Source: an uncultured Acetatifactor sp.
Lineage (GTDB): Bacteria; Bacillota; Clostridia; Lachnospirales; Lachnospiraceae
Direction of reading: 5' to 3'
DNA: 64,000 nucleotides
Assembly (NCBI GenBank): GCA_934436435.1
Contig: CAKSAN010000010.1
Coordinates: 62,001 to 126,000, forward strand
This document shows positions 16,303 through 24,888 of the stretch, in pieces (positions within the stretch are counted from its first letter, which is position 1; each line of letters begins with the position of its first letter). The notes beneath the pieces were generated by a model. That model was not told the origin of the DNA and did no database searches. It worked only from the letters and a program-made list of their open reading frames with translations. The translations under genes were made by a program, and so were the position numbers.

Positions 16303-18312
16303 ATGGAAAGCAAAGGAAAATATTATCTTACCACAGCGATCGCCTATACATCTGCCAAGCCTCATATCGGCAATAATTACGAAATCGTACTGGCTGACAG
16401 CATCGCACGTTTTAAGAGAAAGGAAGGTTACGATGTTTTCTTCCAGACCGGTACCGACGAACACGGTCAGAAGATCCAGCTGAAGGCAGAGGCCGCCGGT
16501 ATCACTCCCAAGGAGCATGTGGACAAGATTGCCGGTATCATTCGCGGACTGTGTGATCTGCTGAATATTTCTTATGATAAGTTCATAAGGACTACCGATG
16601 AGGAGCATGAAAAGCAGGTACAGAAGATCTTCAAGCGTCTCTACGATCAGGGAGACATCTACAAGGGAGCTTACGAGGGAATGTACTGTACTCCCTGTGA
16701 GTCCTTCTGGACTGAGTCCCAGCTGGTGGACGGCAAGTGCCCGGACTGCGGCGGTGCTGTAAAGCCTGCCAAGGAGGAAGCTTATTTCTTCCGTATGAGC
16801 AAGTATGCGGACAGACTGATCAAGCATATTAATGAGCATCCGGAGTTCATCCAGCCCGTTTCCCGTAAAAACGAGATGATGAACAACTTCCTGCTTCCCG
16901 GTTTACAGGATCTGTGCGTATCCCGTACCTCCTTTACCTGGGGAATTCCGGTGACTTTTGATCCCAAGCATGTTATCTATGTATGGCTGGACGCACTGAC
17001 CAACTATATCACCGGTATCGGCTACGACGCAGATGGCAACAGCACGGAGCAGTATAAGAAGCTGTGGCCCGCAGATCTGCATCTGATCGGTAAGGACATC
17101 ATCCGTTTCCATACGATCTACTGGCCCATTTTCCTGATGGCACTGGGCGAGCCCCTGCCGAAGCAGGTCTTCGGACATCCCTGGCTTCTCATGGGCGGCG
17201 GCAAGATGAGCAAATCCAAAGGAAACGTGGTCTATGCGGATGATCTGGTAGATTATTTCGGTGTGGATGCGGTACGTTACTATGTACTGCACGAGATGCC
17301 TTTTGAAAACGACGGTAACCTGACCTGGGAGCTGGTGGCAGAGCGTACCAATTCCGATCTGGCCAATACCCTGGGCAATCTGGTGAACCGCACCATCTCC
17401 ATGAGCAACAAGTACTTTGGCGGCGTGGTAGAGAATAAGAACGTACAGTTGACCGAGAACGATGCGGCAGTGGATGCGGATCTGAAACAGACCGTGACCG
17501 GCACTTATGCCAAGGTAGTGGCAAAGATGGAAGAGCTGCGTGTGGCAGATGCCCTGACCGAGATCTTCGGCATCTTCAAGCGCTGCAACAAATACATCGA
17601 CGAGACCGAGCCCTGGGTACTGGCCAAGGACGAAGCCAAGGCAGACCGTCTGGCAACCGTCCTGTACAATCTGGTGGAGGGTATCATCATCGGTGCTTCC
17701 CTGTTAGAGCCCTATATGCCCGAGACCGCAGAAAAGATCGCAAAACAGCTGAACACCTCCCTGCGTGACTTTGATCAGCTGGAGCAGTTCGGCCTGTATG
17801 AGAGCGGCAGCAAGGTGACCGATCAGCCCGAGATCCTCTTTGCCCGTCTGGATATGAAGGATGTAGCCAAAAAAGAGGCAGAACTGGAAGAAGCTATGAT
17901 CAAGGCAGCGGCAGAGCATGAGGCAGAAGAAGCTAACGCTGAGGCGGAAAAGGCAGAGCAGGAAGCCATCGACATCGAGCCCAAGGCAGAGATCGAATAT
18001 GATGACTTTGCAAAAATGCAGTTCCAGGTAGGTGAGATCATCTCCTGTGAGGCAGTGCCCAAGTCCAAGAAGCTTCTGTGCAGCCAGGTGAAGATCGGCA
18101 GTCAGGTGCGCCAGATCGTCTCCGGTATCAAGGCACATTACAGCCCCGAGGAAATGGTGGGCAAGAAGGTCATGGTACTGGTGAACCTGAAGCCTGCGAA
18201 GCTGGCGGGAGTATTGTCCGAGGGCATGCTTCTGTGCGCAGAAGACGCCGAAGGCAACCTCGCATTGGTCACCCCGGAGAAGAATATGCCCGCCGGAGCA
18301 GAGATTTGTTAA
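16303..18312 (+). CDS. metG: methionine--tRNA ligase
   Basis: A 669-residue class I synthetase charging tRNA-Met. The HIGH motif appears as PHIGN (about residues 20-24), a last-position change I believe is common in clostridial enzymes. Zinc-binding cysteines lie in CTPCESFW and CPDCGG, the KMSKS loop in GGKMSKSKGN, and the C-terminal EMAP/Trbp111-like tRNA-binding domain is at about 565-669 (FAKMQFQVGEIISCEAVPKSKKLL). An Ala/Glu-rich helical linker (about 520-560) joins the parts. AAAAGGAG precedes the ATG. Expression is controlled by the upstream methionine T-box. Confidence 0.97.
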   Translation: MESKGKYYLTTAIAYTSAKPHIGNNYEIVLADSIARFKRKEGYDVFFQTGTDEHGQKIQLKAEAAGITPKEHVDKIAGIIRGLCDLLNISYDKFIRTTDEEHEKQVQKIFKRLYDQGDIYKGAYEGMYCTPCESFWTESQLVDGKCPDCGGAVKPAKEEAYFFRMSKYADRLIKHINEHPEFIQPVSRKNEMMNNFLLPGLQDLCVSRTSFTWGIPVTFDPKHVIYVWLDALTNYITGIGYDADGNSTEQYKKLWPADLHLIGKDIIRFHTIYWPIFLMALGEPLPKQVFGHPWLLMGGGKMSKSKGNVVYADDLVDYFGVDAVRYYVLHEMPFENDGNLTWELVAERTNSDLANTLGNLVNRTISMSNKYFGGVVENKNVQLTENDAAVDADLKQTVTGTYAKVVAKMEELRVADALTEIFGIFKRCNKYIDETEPWVLAKDEAKADRLATVLYNLVEGIIIGASLLEPYMPETAEKIAKQLNTSLRDFDQLEQFGLYESGSKVTDQPEILFARLDMKDVAKKEAELEEAMIKAAAEHEAEEANAEAEKAEQEAIDIEPKAEIEYDDFAKMQFQVGEIISCEAVPKSKKLLCSQVKIGSQVRQIVSGIKAHYSPEEMVGKKVMVLVNLKPAKLAGVLSEGMLLCAEDAEGNLALVTPEKNMPAGAEIC

Positions 18313-18371
18313 AGCAGTTTCATGGCGCGGCTGAACTGGTAATTTTTTACCAAGAAAAAACAATAAGGGGC

Positions 18372-18452
18372 TTAAAATTTTAGAAGAAATGATATATAAT
18401 GAATGGGACGTGGGAACAAATGGCTGCAAAACAGCCATTTGTTCTGTGCGTC
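18372..18452 (+). promoter_or_regulatory. promoter with transcript-initial hairpin before the alpha/beta hydrolase gene
   Basis: TTAAAA (18372-18377), 17 bases, TATAAT (18395-18400). The predicted start (about 18406) falls at the foot of a long hairpin: GGACG pairs with CGTCC, and within it a perfect 13-bp stem (18414-18426 with 18432-18444) closes a CAAAA loop. No U-tract follows, so it probably stabilises or regulates the mRNA 5' end. Confidence 0.6.
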
Positions 18453-18481
18453 CTATGATTTTCCCAAGCCAAGGAGGCCGT

Positions 18482-19423
18482 ATGATTAAGGAAGAATTCT
18501 ACTTTGATTCCCGGGACGGTGAGAACCGTATCCATGCAGTACGATATACACCCGATGACGGTAATGTAAAAGGTATTGTGCAGGTAGTGCACGGCATGGC
18601 GGAATATGTGGAACGCTATGAGAATCTGGCGGAGTTCCTCACACAGAGAGGCATCCTGGTCACCGGTGAAGACCACCTGGGACACGGAAAGTCAGTAGCG
18701 GAAGGTGGTACGTTTGGTTACTTCTGCGAGCAGGATCCGGCAACGGTAGTAGTGCGGGATGTACACAGATTGAAGAAGATTACCGAAGAAGTATACCCGG
18801 AGGTGCCCTATGTGATTTTGGGACACAGCATGGGATCTTTCATTACGAGAAACTATCTGTGCCGCTACGGCAAAGGAATTGACGGTGCGATCATTGTGGG
18901 AACGGGAATGCAGTCCAAGGGATTGATTCTGTGTTCTAAGGCGATGGCAGGTATACAGAAGCTGTTCTGCGGATCGAAGCATGTCAGCCGTTTTATGGAT
19001 AGGGCGGCTTTCGGATGGTACAACAGGCGAATCGATTCTCCGAGAACCGCAAGTGACTGGCTCAGCAGGAATCCGGAAAACGTGGATCGTTATGTGGCGG
19101 ATGAACTGTGCGGATTTACCTTTACCGTGAACGGCTTTCAGACATTGTTTGAATTGATCAGCCGACTGCAGAAACAGAAGAATCTGGAGAAGGTGCCTCA
19201 GGATCTGCCGATCCTCATGGTATCCGGAGCGGAGGACCCTGTGGGAGATTACGGCGCAGGTGTAAGAAAGGCCGGTGACTCTCTGAAGAGAGCCGGCGTG
19301 AAGAACATCACTGTCAAATTGTATGAGAATGACAGACATGAACTTCTGAATGAGGAAGACAGTGAACTGGCGATGGAAGACATCTATCAGTGGATCAAAA
19401 AGGAGATTCCTAAGTTCGCTTAA
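18482..19423 (+). CDS. alpha/beta hydrolase (monoacylglycerol lipase-like, serine aminopeptidase S33 type)
   Basis: A 313-residue cytoplasmic alpha/beta hydrolase. The nucleophile elbow GHSMGS has Ser about 116; VVHGMAEYVERYENLAEFL is the oxyanion-region motif common to the lysophospholipase/monoglyceride lipase group; Asp in SGAEDPVG and His in NDRHELLNE complete the triad. A cap region lies between about 145 and 240. It may hydrolyse monoacylglycerols or other small esters. AAGGAGG lies five bases before the ATG at 18482; an upstream in-frame ATG (18389) precedes the predicted transcription start and is discarded. Confidence 0.88.
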   Translation: MIKEEFYFDSRDGENRIHAVRYTPDDGNVKGIVQVVHGMAEYVERYENLAEFLTQRGILVTGEDHLGHGKSVAEGGTFGYFCEQDPATVVVRDVHRLKKITEEVYPEVPYVILGHSMGSFITRNYLCRYGKGIDGAIIVGTGMQSKGLILCSKAMAGIQKLFCGSKHVSRFMDRAAFGWYNRRIDSPRTASDWLSRNPENVDRYVADELCGFTFTVNGFQTLFELISRLQKQKNLEKVPQDLPILMVSGAEDPVGDYGAGVRKAGDSLKRAGVKNITVKLYENDRHELLNEEDSELAMEDIYQWIKKEIPKFA

Positions 19424-19459
19424 GACCGGAGAACTTTCGGGTCAGAGAGGCGGTGTGTC

Positions 19460-19942
19460 ATGTCGGATGCAGCAACGGACACTTACGAGATCAGATGGGC
19501 AGAAGACAAAGACTGGATTCCTGCCATGAATATGATCTGGAAGACATTTTTAAAATTTGAGGCGGTGGATTATACAGAGGAGGGAATCCGCAATTTTTAT
19601 GATTTCATTACGGATGAACACCTCTATAAGTCGTTTCGGCAGGGAAGATACCAGATGATGGTGGCACTGGACGGTGCGAAGGTCATCGGAGCCGCTTCCG
19701 TGCGGAACTACAATCATTTGTCACTTCTTTTCGTGGATGAAGCGTATCATCACAGAGGAATCGGACGCAATCTGATGGGAAGAATGTGCGAATATCTCAA
19801 AAAAGAGGAAGGGGAGCGGTATATGTCGCTGAAAGCAGCCCCGTATGCCGTGGATTTCTATCGGAAGCTGGGATTTCATGTCGTGCATGAAGAGGAAGCT
19901 TTTTCGGGGATCCGGGTGACACCGATGGAAAAGTTCTTATAA
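19460..19942 (+). CDS. GNAT family N-acetyltransferase
   Basis: A 160-residue GNAT fold protein. The acetyl-CoA loop is HHRGIGRNLM (Q/R-x-x-G-x-G/A form, about 107-114) after the beta-strand LSLLFVDEAY; AAPYAVDFYRKLGFHVVHEEE is the family's C-terminal part. The acceptor is unknown. GAGAGG precedes the ATG. It starts 36 bases after the hydrolase gene and is followed 23 bases later by a DUF624 gene, so these probably form one transcript. Confidence 0.9.
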   Translation: MSDAATDTYEIRWAEDKDWIPAMNMIWKTFLKFEAVDYTEEGIRNFYDFITDEHLYKSFRQGRYQMMVALDGAKVIGAASVRNYNHLSLLFVDEAYHHRGIGRNLMGRMCEYLKKEEGERYMSLKAAPYAVDFYRKLGFHVVHEEEAFSGIRVTPMEKFL

Positions 19943-19965
19943 AAACAGAAAAGGATAAGATGTAA

Positions 19966-20676
19966 ATGAAAATTTTTGACCTGGACAGCCCTTTAATGAA
20001 TGTATTGAATAAAATGGCGGATCTGATGTGGCTCAATATTCTGACCCTGATCTGCTGTATCCCCATCGTTACCGCCGGAGCGGCATTCACCTCCATGCAT
20101 TATGTGGCACTGAAGATCGTGCGCAATGAGGAGAGCTATATTACCCGGGGCTTTTTTAAATCTTTTAAGACGAATTTTCGCCAGGCAACAGTGATCTGGC
20201 TGCTGCTTTTGCTGGTGGCTGCCATTCTCGGCGGCGACTATTATATTATTACAAAGTCCGGAATACAGTTCAGCCAGGTGCTGGTAGTACTGATCATGGC
20301 AGCAGCGGTGCTGGTGATCTGTGCGGCTCTGTATGTATTCCCGGTACTTGCCAAGTTCGACAATACGATCATGGGAACCATTCGAAATGCCTTTATTATG
20401 AGCATTTTACAGCTGCCCAAGACGGTTGTAATGTTCGTGATGGCATTTTTCCCGTTGATCATTTATCTGGTATCTTTACGACTGATACCGATCATTTTCC
20501 TGTTTGGCTTTTCCCTGCCGGCCTATGCTTCCGCCATGCTGTACAACAAATTTTTCAAAAAACTGGAAGATCAGTTGTTGTCGGAGCAGGAGCCTGCACC
20601 GGAAGTCTCTCCGGAAGAGGATGAGAGAGTGTTTCACGACGAACTGGATGAGAATCTGAAAACAGACCAGAAGTAA
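19966..20676 (+). CDS. DUF624 (YesL family) membrane protein
   Basis: A 236-residue protein with five or six membrane helices starting at about residue 20 (WLNILTLICCIPIVTAGAAFTSM), typical of the YesL/DUF624 family. The C-terminal 40 residues are acidic and soluble. Family members often lie near sugar ABC importers, but no biochemical role is established. Here the nearest importer component is the orphan ATPase 1.8 kb downstream. The gene ends 41 bases before the diguanylate cyclase start. Confidence 0.85.
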   Translation: MKIFDLDSPLMNVLNKMADLMWLNILTLICCIPIVTAGAAFTSMHYVALKIVRNEESYITRGFFKSFKTNFRQATVIWLLLLLVAAILGGDYYIITKSGIQFSQVLVVLIMAAAVLVICAALYVFPVLAKFDNTIMGTIRNAFIMSILQLPKTVVMFVMAFFPLIIYLVSLRLIPIIFLFGFSLPAYASAMLYNKFFKKLEDQLLSEQEPAPEVSPEEDERVFHDELDENLKTDQK

Positions 20677-20717
20677 CAGGCTGTCCTGTGGGGCAGCAGA
20701 CGAGAGGTGTTCGGAGT

Positions 20718-22211
20718 ATGCAGAAGAGAAAATTATGGGAAATTGCTTTCCAGTGGATCCTTCCCTGTGCATTGCTGACAGTTGCACTTGTCCTGAGCAT
20801 TTGCGATTTTAATAAAAAAATGGATTCAGTCATACGGACGGTAGTGGACGATCAGGCACAGCAGATCGGCCTTTACTACTCCGCAGGCGTGAATGATAAG
20901 CTGGGAGCCCTGGGAGATATTACCGATGCCATGGCTTCTATTATAGCAAGCCGCCCCGACAGAAGTGATGTATTTGTATATGAGAAGCTGGACACCATCG
21001 TGGGAGCCAGCAGTGCCTATATGTCGGTCTACTGTGCCATGAACGGAACCGGTATGCTGAGTGACTATCGGGAAATGGATATGACGGAATTGAATTACTA
21101 TGACAATGTCAGTGGGACATCTGCTCATTACATCTATACCCAGTCCGATGGAATCAGCGGGCAGAAGGCTTTTATCTATGTGTGTCCCATCACAGATTCA
21201 GGCAATGTTACCGGATATCTGTTAAGTTATATGGACCCTGCCGGCATGGCGGATTTCTTCAATAATTCCGTGTACGGAGACAAGGCATTTTTCTCATTGA
21301 TCAATCGTAACGGAACCATTATGGCATGTTACGGAGCTGCGGATAATACCACGATTCTGCAAAATGATTTCTGGAATTCGCTAAAGGGAGTTGCCGAGAG
21401 TCTGGGAAGCTGGACGTTGTTCGACAGGCAGCAGCAGAAAGGTGCCAGCGGTATCCTGCATGTAAAAGAAAACGGTGTGGGCAAGATCATCTGTCATTTT
21501 CCTATTAAAGGAACCGAATGGAATCTGGTGGTAGGTATTGATGAATCCTATCTGGATGGCATCCGGCAGTCCTTCCGTGGCCCGATCGTGGATCTGATCG
21601 TCAGGATCAGCATATCCATTGCAGTAGCTGTTGCTATTATCACGGTGATAAATATTCTGGTGCGTATCAAAGCCTCAGAACATAGTAAGGTACTGGAGGA
21701 TAAGGCGGATACCGATCTGCTGACGGAGCTGAACAATAAAATGGCCACCGAACGTAAGATCCGGGAATATATGGAGAAATATCCGGACAGGCAGGGAGTA
21801 CTGTTCGTACTGGATGTAGATAATTTTAAGAAGATCAATGATACCATGGGACATGCTTTCGGAGACGAAGTGCTCCGCAGCCTGGCAGTCCGCCTGCAGT
21901 CCATGTTCCGTGCCACGGATATCGTGGGACGTACCGGCGGTGATGAGTTCATGGTGTTTCTGAAGGACATCCGCGAGATCAGTATGATTGAGCGGGAGGG
22001 CAAGAAGATCGAGCAGTTTTTCCATCAGTTTGAAGTGGGAGAATATGTGAAGTATTCCGTAACGGCCAGCGTGGGAGCAGCAGTTTTCCCCGGGGACGGC
22101 AAGACCTTTGAGGACCTGTACAAAGCTGCGGATAATGCCCTGTATGTGTCAAAAAGACATGGCAAAAACCAGTTGACCTTCTATAAAAGACCGGAAAAAG
22201 AGGTAAAGTAA
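20718..22211 (+). CDS. membrane-bound diguanylate cyclase with extracellular sensor
   Basis: A 497-residue signalling protein: TM1 (about 8-28), an extracytoplasmic Cache-like sensor (about 30-290), TM2 (about 292-315), and a GGDEF domain (about 335-495). The active-site sequence is intact (RTGGDEFMVFL) and an inhibitory I-site RATD sits five residues before it, so it should make c-di-GMP with product inhibition. The ligand is unknown. The ATG at 20718 is preferred; an in-frame GTG at 20688 has no ribosome site. It links c-di-GMP output to an external signal beside carbohydrate genes. Confidence 0.92.
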   Translation: MQKRKLWEIAFQWILPCALLTVALVLSICDFNKKMDSVIRTVVDDQAQQIGLYYSAGVNDKLGALGDITDAMASIIASRPDRSDVFVYEKLDTIVGASSAYMSVYCAMNGTGMLSDYREMDMTELNYYDNVSGTSAHYIYTQSDGISGQKAFIYVCPITDSGNVTGYLLSYMDPAGMADFFNNSVYGDKAFFSLINRNGTIMACYGAADNTTILQNDFWNSLKGVAESLGSWTLFDRQQQKGASGILHVKENGVGKIICHFPIKGTEWNLVVGIDESYLDGIRQSFRGPIVDLIVRISISIAVAVAIITVINILVRIKASEHSKVLEDKADTDLLTELNNKMATERKIREYMEKYPDRQGVLFVLDVDNFKKINDTMGHAFGDEVLRSLAVRLQSMFRATDIVGRTGGDEFMVFLKDIREISMIEREGKKIEQFFHQFEVGEYVKYSVTASVGAAVFPGDGKTFEDLYKAADNALYVSKRHGKNQLTFYKRPEKEVK

Positions 22212-22339
22212 GGCCCTCCTTGTGGAATATGTCCAAGAAATGCAGGCGGATTTGTTCAATCTGACAAGCATTTAAAAAAAAACAGAACTTTATAAGCAAT
22301 TCATACAATATGATTCAAAATCTTTGTGAAATAGTGGTA

Positions 22340-22368
22340 TGGCACATTTTCGTGATTTTCGTTATACT
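22340..22368 (+). promoter_or_regulatory. possible promoter of the ugpC-type ATPase gene
   Basis: A clear TATACT -10 (22363-22368) with a weak TGGCAC at -35 (22340-22345, 17-base spacer). The rest of the 234-base gap before the ATPase gene is AT-rich with no other structure I can support. Confidence 0.4.
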
Positions 22369-22445
22369 GAATTCAGATTCAAACGAGACATAATGTTTCA
22401 CGATGAGAGAAAATAACATTGTAAATATGAAAGGAGTATTTTCAA

Positions 22446-23558
22446 ATGGCAAGTTTATCTTTAAAGAATGTCTGCAAAGTATATCCTAACGGTTTCGAAG
22501 CTGTTAAGGACTTCAACCTTGAGATCGCAGATCAGGAGTTCATCATTTTCGTAGGTCCTTCCGGATGTGGTAAGTCTACCACCCTTCGTATGATCGCAGG
22601 TCTGGAAGATATCTCTTCCGGTGAACTGAAGATCGGTGACAGAGTAGTTAACGATGTAGAGCCTAAGGACAGAGATATCGCAATGGTATTCCAGAACTAC
22701 GCTCTGTATCCTCATATGTCCGTATACGACAACATGGCATTTGGTCTGAAGCTGAGAAAAGTTCCCAAGGATCAGATCGACAAGATGGTTAAGGAAGCAG
22801 CTAAGATCCTGGATCTGACTCCGCTGCTTGATCGTAAGCCCAAGGCTCTGTCCGGTGGTCAGAGACAGCGTGTTGCCATGGGACGTGCAATCGTTCGTAA
22901 CCCTAAGGTATTCCTGATGGATGAGCCTCTGTCCAACCTGGATGCTAAACTGCGTGTACAGATGCGTATCGAGATCGCTAAGCTGCATCAGAGACTGGGC
23001 ACCACCATCATCTACGTTACACATGACCAGACCGAGGCTATGACCCTTGGTACCAGAATCGTTGTTATGAAGGATGGCGTTATCCAGCAGGTAGACACTC
23101 CTCAGAACCTGTATGAGAAGCCTTGCAACCTGTTCGTAGCAGGATTCATGGGATCTCCGCAGATGAACTTCCTGGATGCTACTGTTAAGGTAGAAGGCGA
23201 CATCGCTAACCTGGTTATCGCAGGTCACAGCATTCCCCTTCCTCCCGCTAAGTCCAAGAAGCTGATCGATGGCGGTTACGATGGAAAGGTTGTTACCTTC
23301 GGTATCCGTCCTGAGGATGTATATGATTCCGAGATGTTCATCGAGACCTCTCCTCAGAGCGTATTTACCTCTACCATCAAGGTTTACGAGTTACTTGGTG
23401 CAGAAGTATATCTGTACTTCGATCTTGACGAGTTCCCTATGACCGCAAGAGTAGATTCTCGTACCACTGCAAGACCTGGCGATACCGTTAAGTTCGCTCT
23501 GGATGTTGAGAAGATCCACGTATTCGACAAAGAGACCGAGCAGGTTATTACCAACTAG
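22446..23558 (+). CDS. ugpC: sugar ABC transporter ATPase, UgpC/MsmK/MalK type
   Basis: A 370-residue CUT1-type ATPase. Walker A GPSGCGKST (about 37-45), Q-loop VFQNYALYPHMSVYDN, signature LSGGQRQRVAMGRA, Walker B VFLMDEPLSNLDAK, H-loop YVTHDQTEAMTL, then the C-terminal OB/TOBE regulatory domain (about 240-370). No permease or binding protein is adjacent, so it is an orphan, as MsmK-like ATPases often are, and may power several sugar importers. The malEFG-type cluster at 41.4-44.7 kb lacks an ATPase and is a natural partner. Codon choice is strongly biased, suggesting high expression. It is closed by its own terminator. Confidence 0.93.
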   Translation: MASLSLKNVCKVYPNGFEAVKDFNLEIADQEFIIFVGPSGCGKSTTLRMIAGLEDISSGELKIGDRVVNDVEPKDRDIAMVFQNYALYPHMSVYDNMAFGLKLRKVPKDQIDKMVKEAAKILDLTPLLDRKPKALSGGQRQRVAMGRAIVRNPKVFLMDEPLSNLDAKLRVQMRIEIAKLHQRLGTTIIYVTHDQTEAMTLGTRIVVMKDGVIQQVDTPQNLYEKPCNLFVAGFMGSPQMNFLDATVKVEGDIANLVIAGHSIPLPPAKSKKLIDGGYDGKVVTFGIRPEDVYDSEMFIETSPQSVFTSTIKVYELLGAEVYLYFDLDEFPMTARVDSRTTARPGDTVKFALDVEKIHVFDKETEQVITN

Positions 23559-23578
23559 TCTTTATAAGAGATTTCAAG

Positions 23579-23611
23579 GCTCTGTCTGTAATTGCAGACA
23601 GGGCTTTTTTT
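23579..23611 (+). terminator. intrinsic terminator of the ugpC-type gene
   Basis: GCTCTGTCTG pairs with CAGACAGGGC (one G-U) around TAATTG, followed by seven T. Confidence 0.9.
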
Positions 23612-23622
23612 CTGCATTTTGC

Positions 23623-23651
23623 TTGCGCGGGTTGGGTAAATCAGATATACT
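23623..23651 (+). promoter_or_regulatory. promoter of the CdaR-type regulator gene
   Basis: TTGCGC (23623-23628), 17 bases, TATACT (23646-23651). The leader contains a CGAATTCG palindrome overlapping an inverted repeat TTCGAG-AG-CTCGAA (23690-23703) and a further GAATTCG copy at 23711, which could be an operator. Confidence 0.5.
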
Positions 23652-23748
23652 AAGTGTATATAGTCCGGAATGCGAATAGACGTTGCGAATTCGAGAGCTC
23701 GAAGAGCGAAGAATTCGATATAGAATATTACAGAAAGGCGTGGACAAC

Positions 23749-24837
23749 ATGATTACAGGCCAGATTATACAGACAAGCATTGACGAATTAAAAGCGATCA
23801 CGAAGGTAGACCTGGGAGTCTATGATCTGAACGGATCCGTGGTAGCATCTACCATGGAAAAAGATGATATTACCACCGAGTTGATCACAGGATTTGCAGC
23901 GTCTCCGGCGGACAGCCAGGTGATAGGAGTTCACCACCTGTTGAAGATCCGTGATGAGGGCGAACTTTTATATGTGCTGGTGGCACGGGGAATGACAGAT
24001 GATGTATACATGGTAGGCAAGATTGCCGTCAGCCAGATTCAGAACCTCATCATTGCCTATAAAGAACGGTTTGACCGGAACAATTTCTTCCAGAACTTGT
24101 TACTGGACAATCTGCTGCTGGTAGATATCTACAACAGAGCCAAGAAGCTTCATGTGGAAGTAAGCTGCCCCAGAGCAGTATATCTGATTGAAACCAAAGA
24201 TGAGAAAGATGGTATCGTGTCCGAGGTATTGAAGGGCATGTTCTCTCCACAGGCGGGAGATTATGTGACGGCAGTAGACGAATCCAATCTGATTCTGATC
24301 AAATCCGTAGATAATACCACGACACCGGAGACCCTGCATGGGCTGGCAGAGACCATTGTAGCCATGATGAATGCAGAGGCATTGTTGGATGTGAAGGTGG
24401 CATACGGCACGGTGGTACAGGAGCTGAAGGATGTCTCCAAATCCTACAAGGAAGCCAAGATGGCATTGGATGTGGGGAAAATCTTCTATGCAGAGAAAAA
24501 GGTCATTGCCTACAGCACCCTGGGAATCGGACGGTTGATCTATCAGCTGCCGGTGAACCTGTGCAAGATCTTCATTGAAGAGATCTTTGGGGACAATGTA
24601 CCTATGGAGCTGGATGAAGAGACCTTGAATACCTTGAACAAGTTCTTCGAGAATAATCTGAACGTATCAGAGACTTCCAGACAATTGTTTGTGCATCGTA
24701 ACACACTGGTATACCGTATTGAGAAGATCCAGAAGAGCACCGGACTGGATCTGCGCAGCTTTGATGACGCACTGACCTTCAAGATCGCTCTGATGGTCGT
24801 AAACTACATGAAATATCTGGACAGTCAGGAATATTAA
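23749..24837 (+). CDS. CdaR/PucR-type transcriptional regulator
   Basis: A 362-residue regulator. The N-terminal part (about 1-130) resembles a sugar-diacid recognition domain (GQIIQTSIDELKAITKVDLGVYDLNGSVVAS), the middle is GGDEF-like in fold, and the C-terminal PucR helix-turn-helix (about 300-350) reads NNLNVSETSRQLFVHRNTLVYRI. CdaR proteins often respond to sugar acids such as glycerate or galactarate, but the ligand here is unknown. The ATG at 23749 follows GAAAGG. It may regulate the neighbouring orphan ATPase or distant genes. Its transcript ends in a very strong terminator that overlaps the next gene's start region. Confidence 0.85.
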   Translation: MITGQIIQTSIDELKAITKVDLGVYDLNGSVVASTMEKDDITTELITGFAASPADSQVIGVHHLLKIRDEGELLYVLVARGMTDDVYMVGKIAVSQIQNLIIAYKERFDRNNFFQNLLLDNLLLVDIYNRAKKLHVEVSCPRAVYLIETKDEKDGIVSEVLKGMFSPQAGDYVTAVDESNLILIKSVDNTTTPETLHGLAETIVAMMNAEALLDVKVAYGTVVQELKDVSKSYKEAKMALDVGKIFYAEKKVIAYSTLGIGRLIYQLPVNLCKIFIEEIFGDNVPMELDEETLNTLNKFFENNLNVSETSRQLFVHRNTLVYRIEKIQKSTGLDLRSFDDALTFKIALMVVNYMKYLDSQEY

Positions 24838-24843
24838 GGACAA

Positions 24844-24888
24844 CCCCCTGCATAAAGTTAGATAGAAACTTTATGCAGGGGGATTTTT
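24844..24888 (+). terminator. intrinsic terminator that embeds the next gene's Shine-Dalgarno
   Basis: A perfect 16-bp stem (24844-24859 with 24867-24882), a 7-base loop, then ATTTTT. The right arm ends in CAGGGGG, and the ATG of the next gene begins directly after the T-run (24889), so the only ribosome site is inside the stem. Confidence 0.9.

Noticed and set aside
18350..18375. metG terminator at GGTAA-TTTT-TTACC
   Set aside because: Only five weak pairs; not a convincing terminator.
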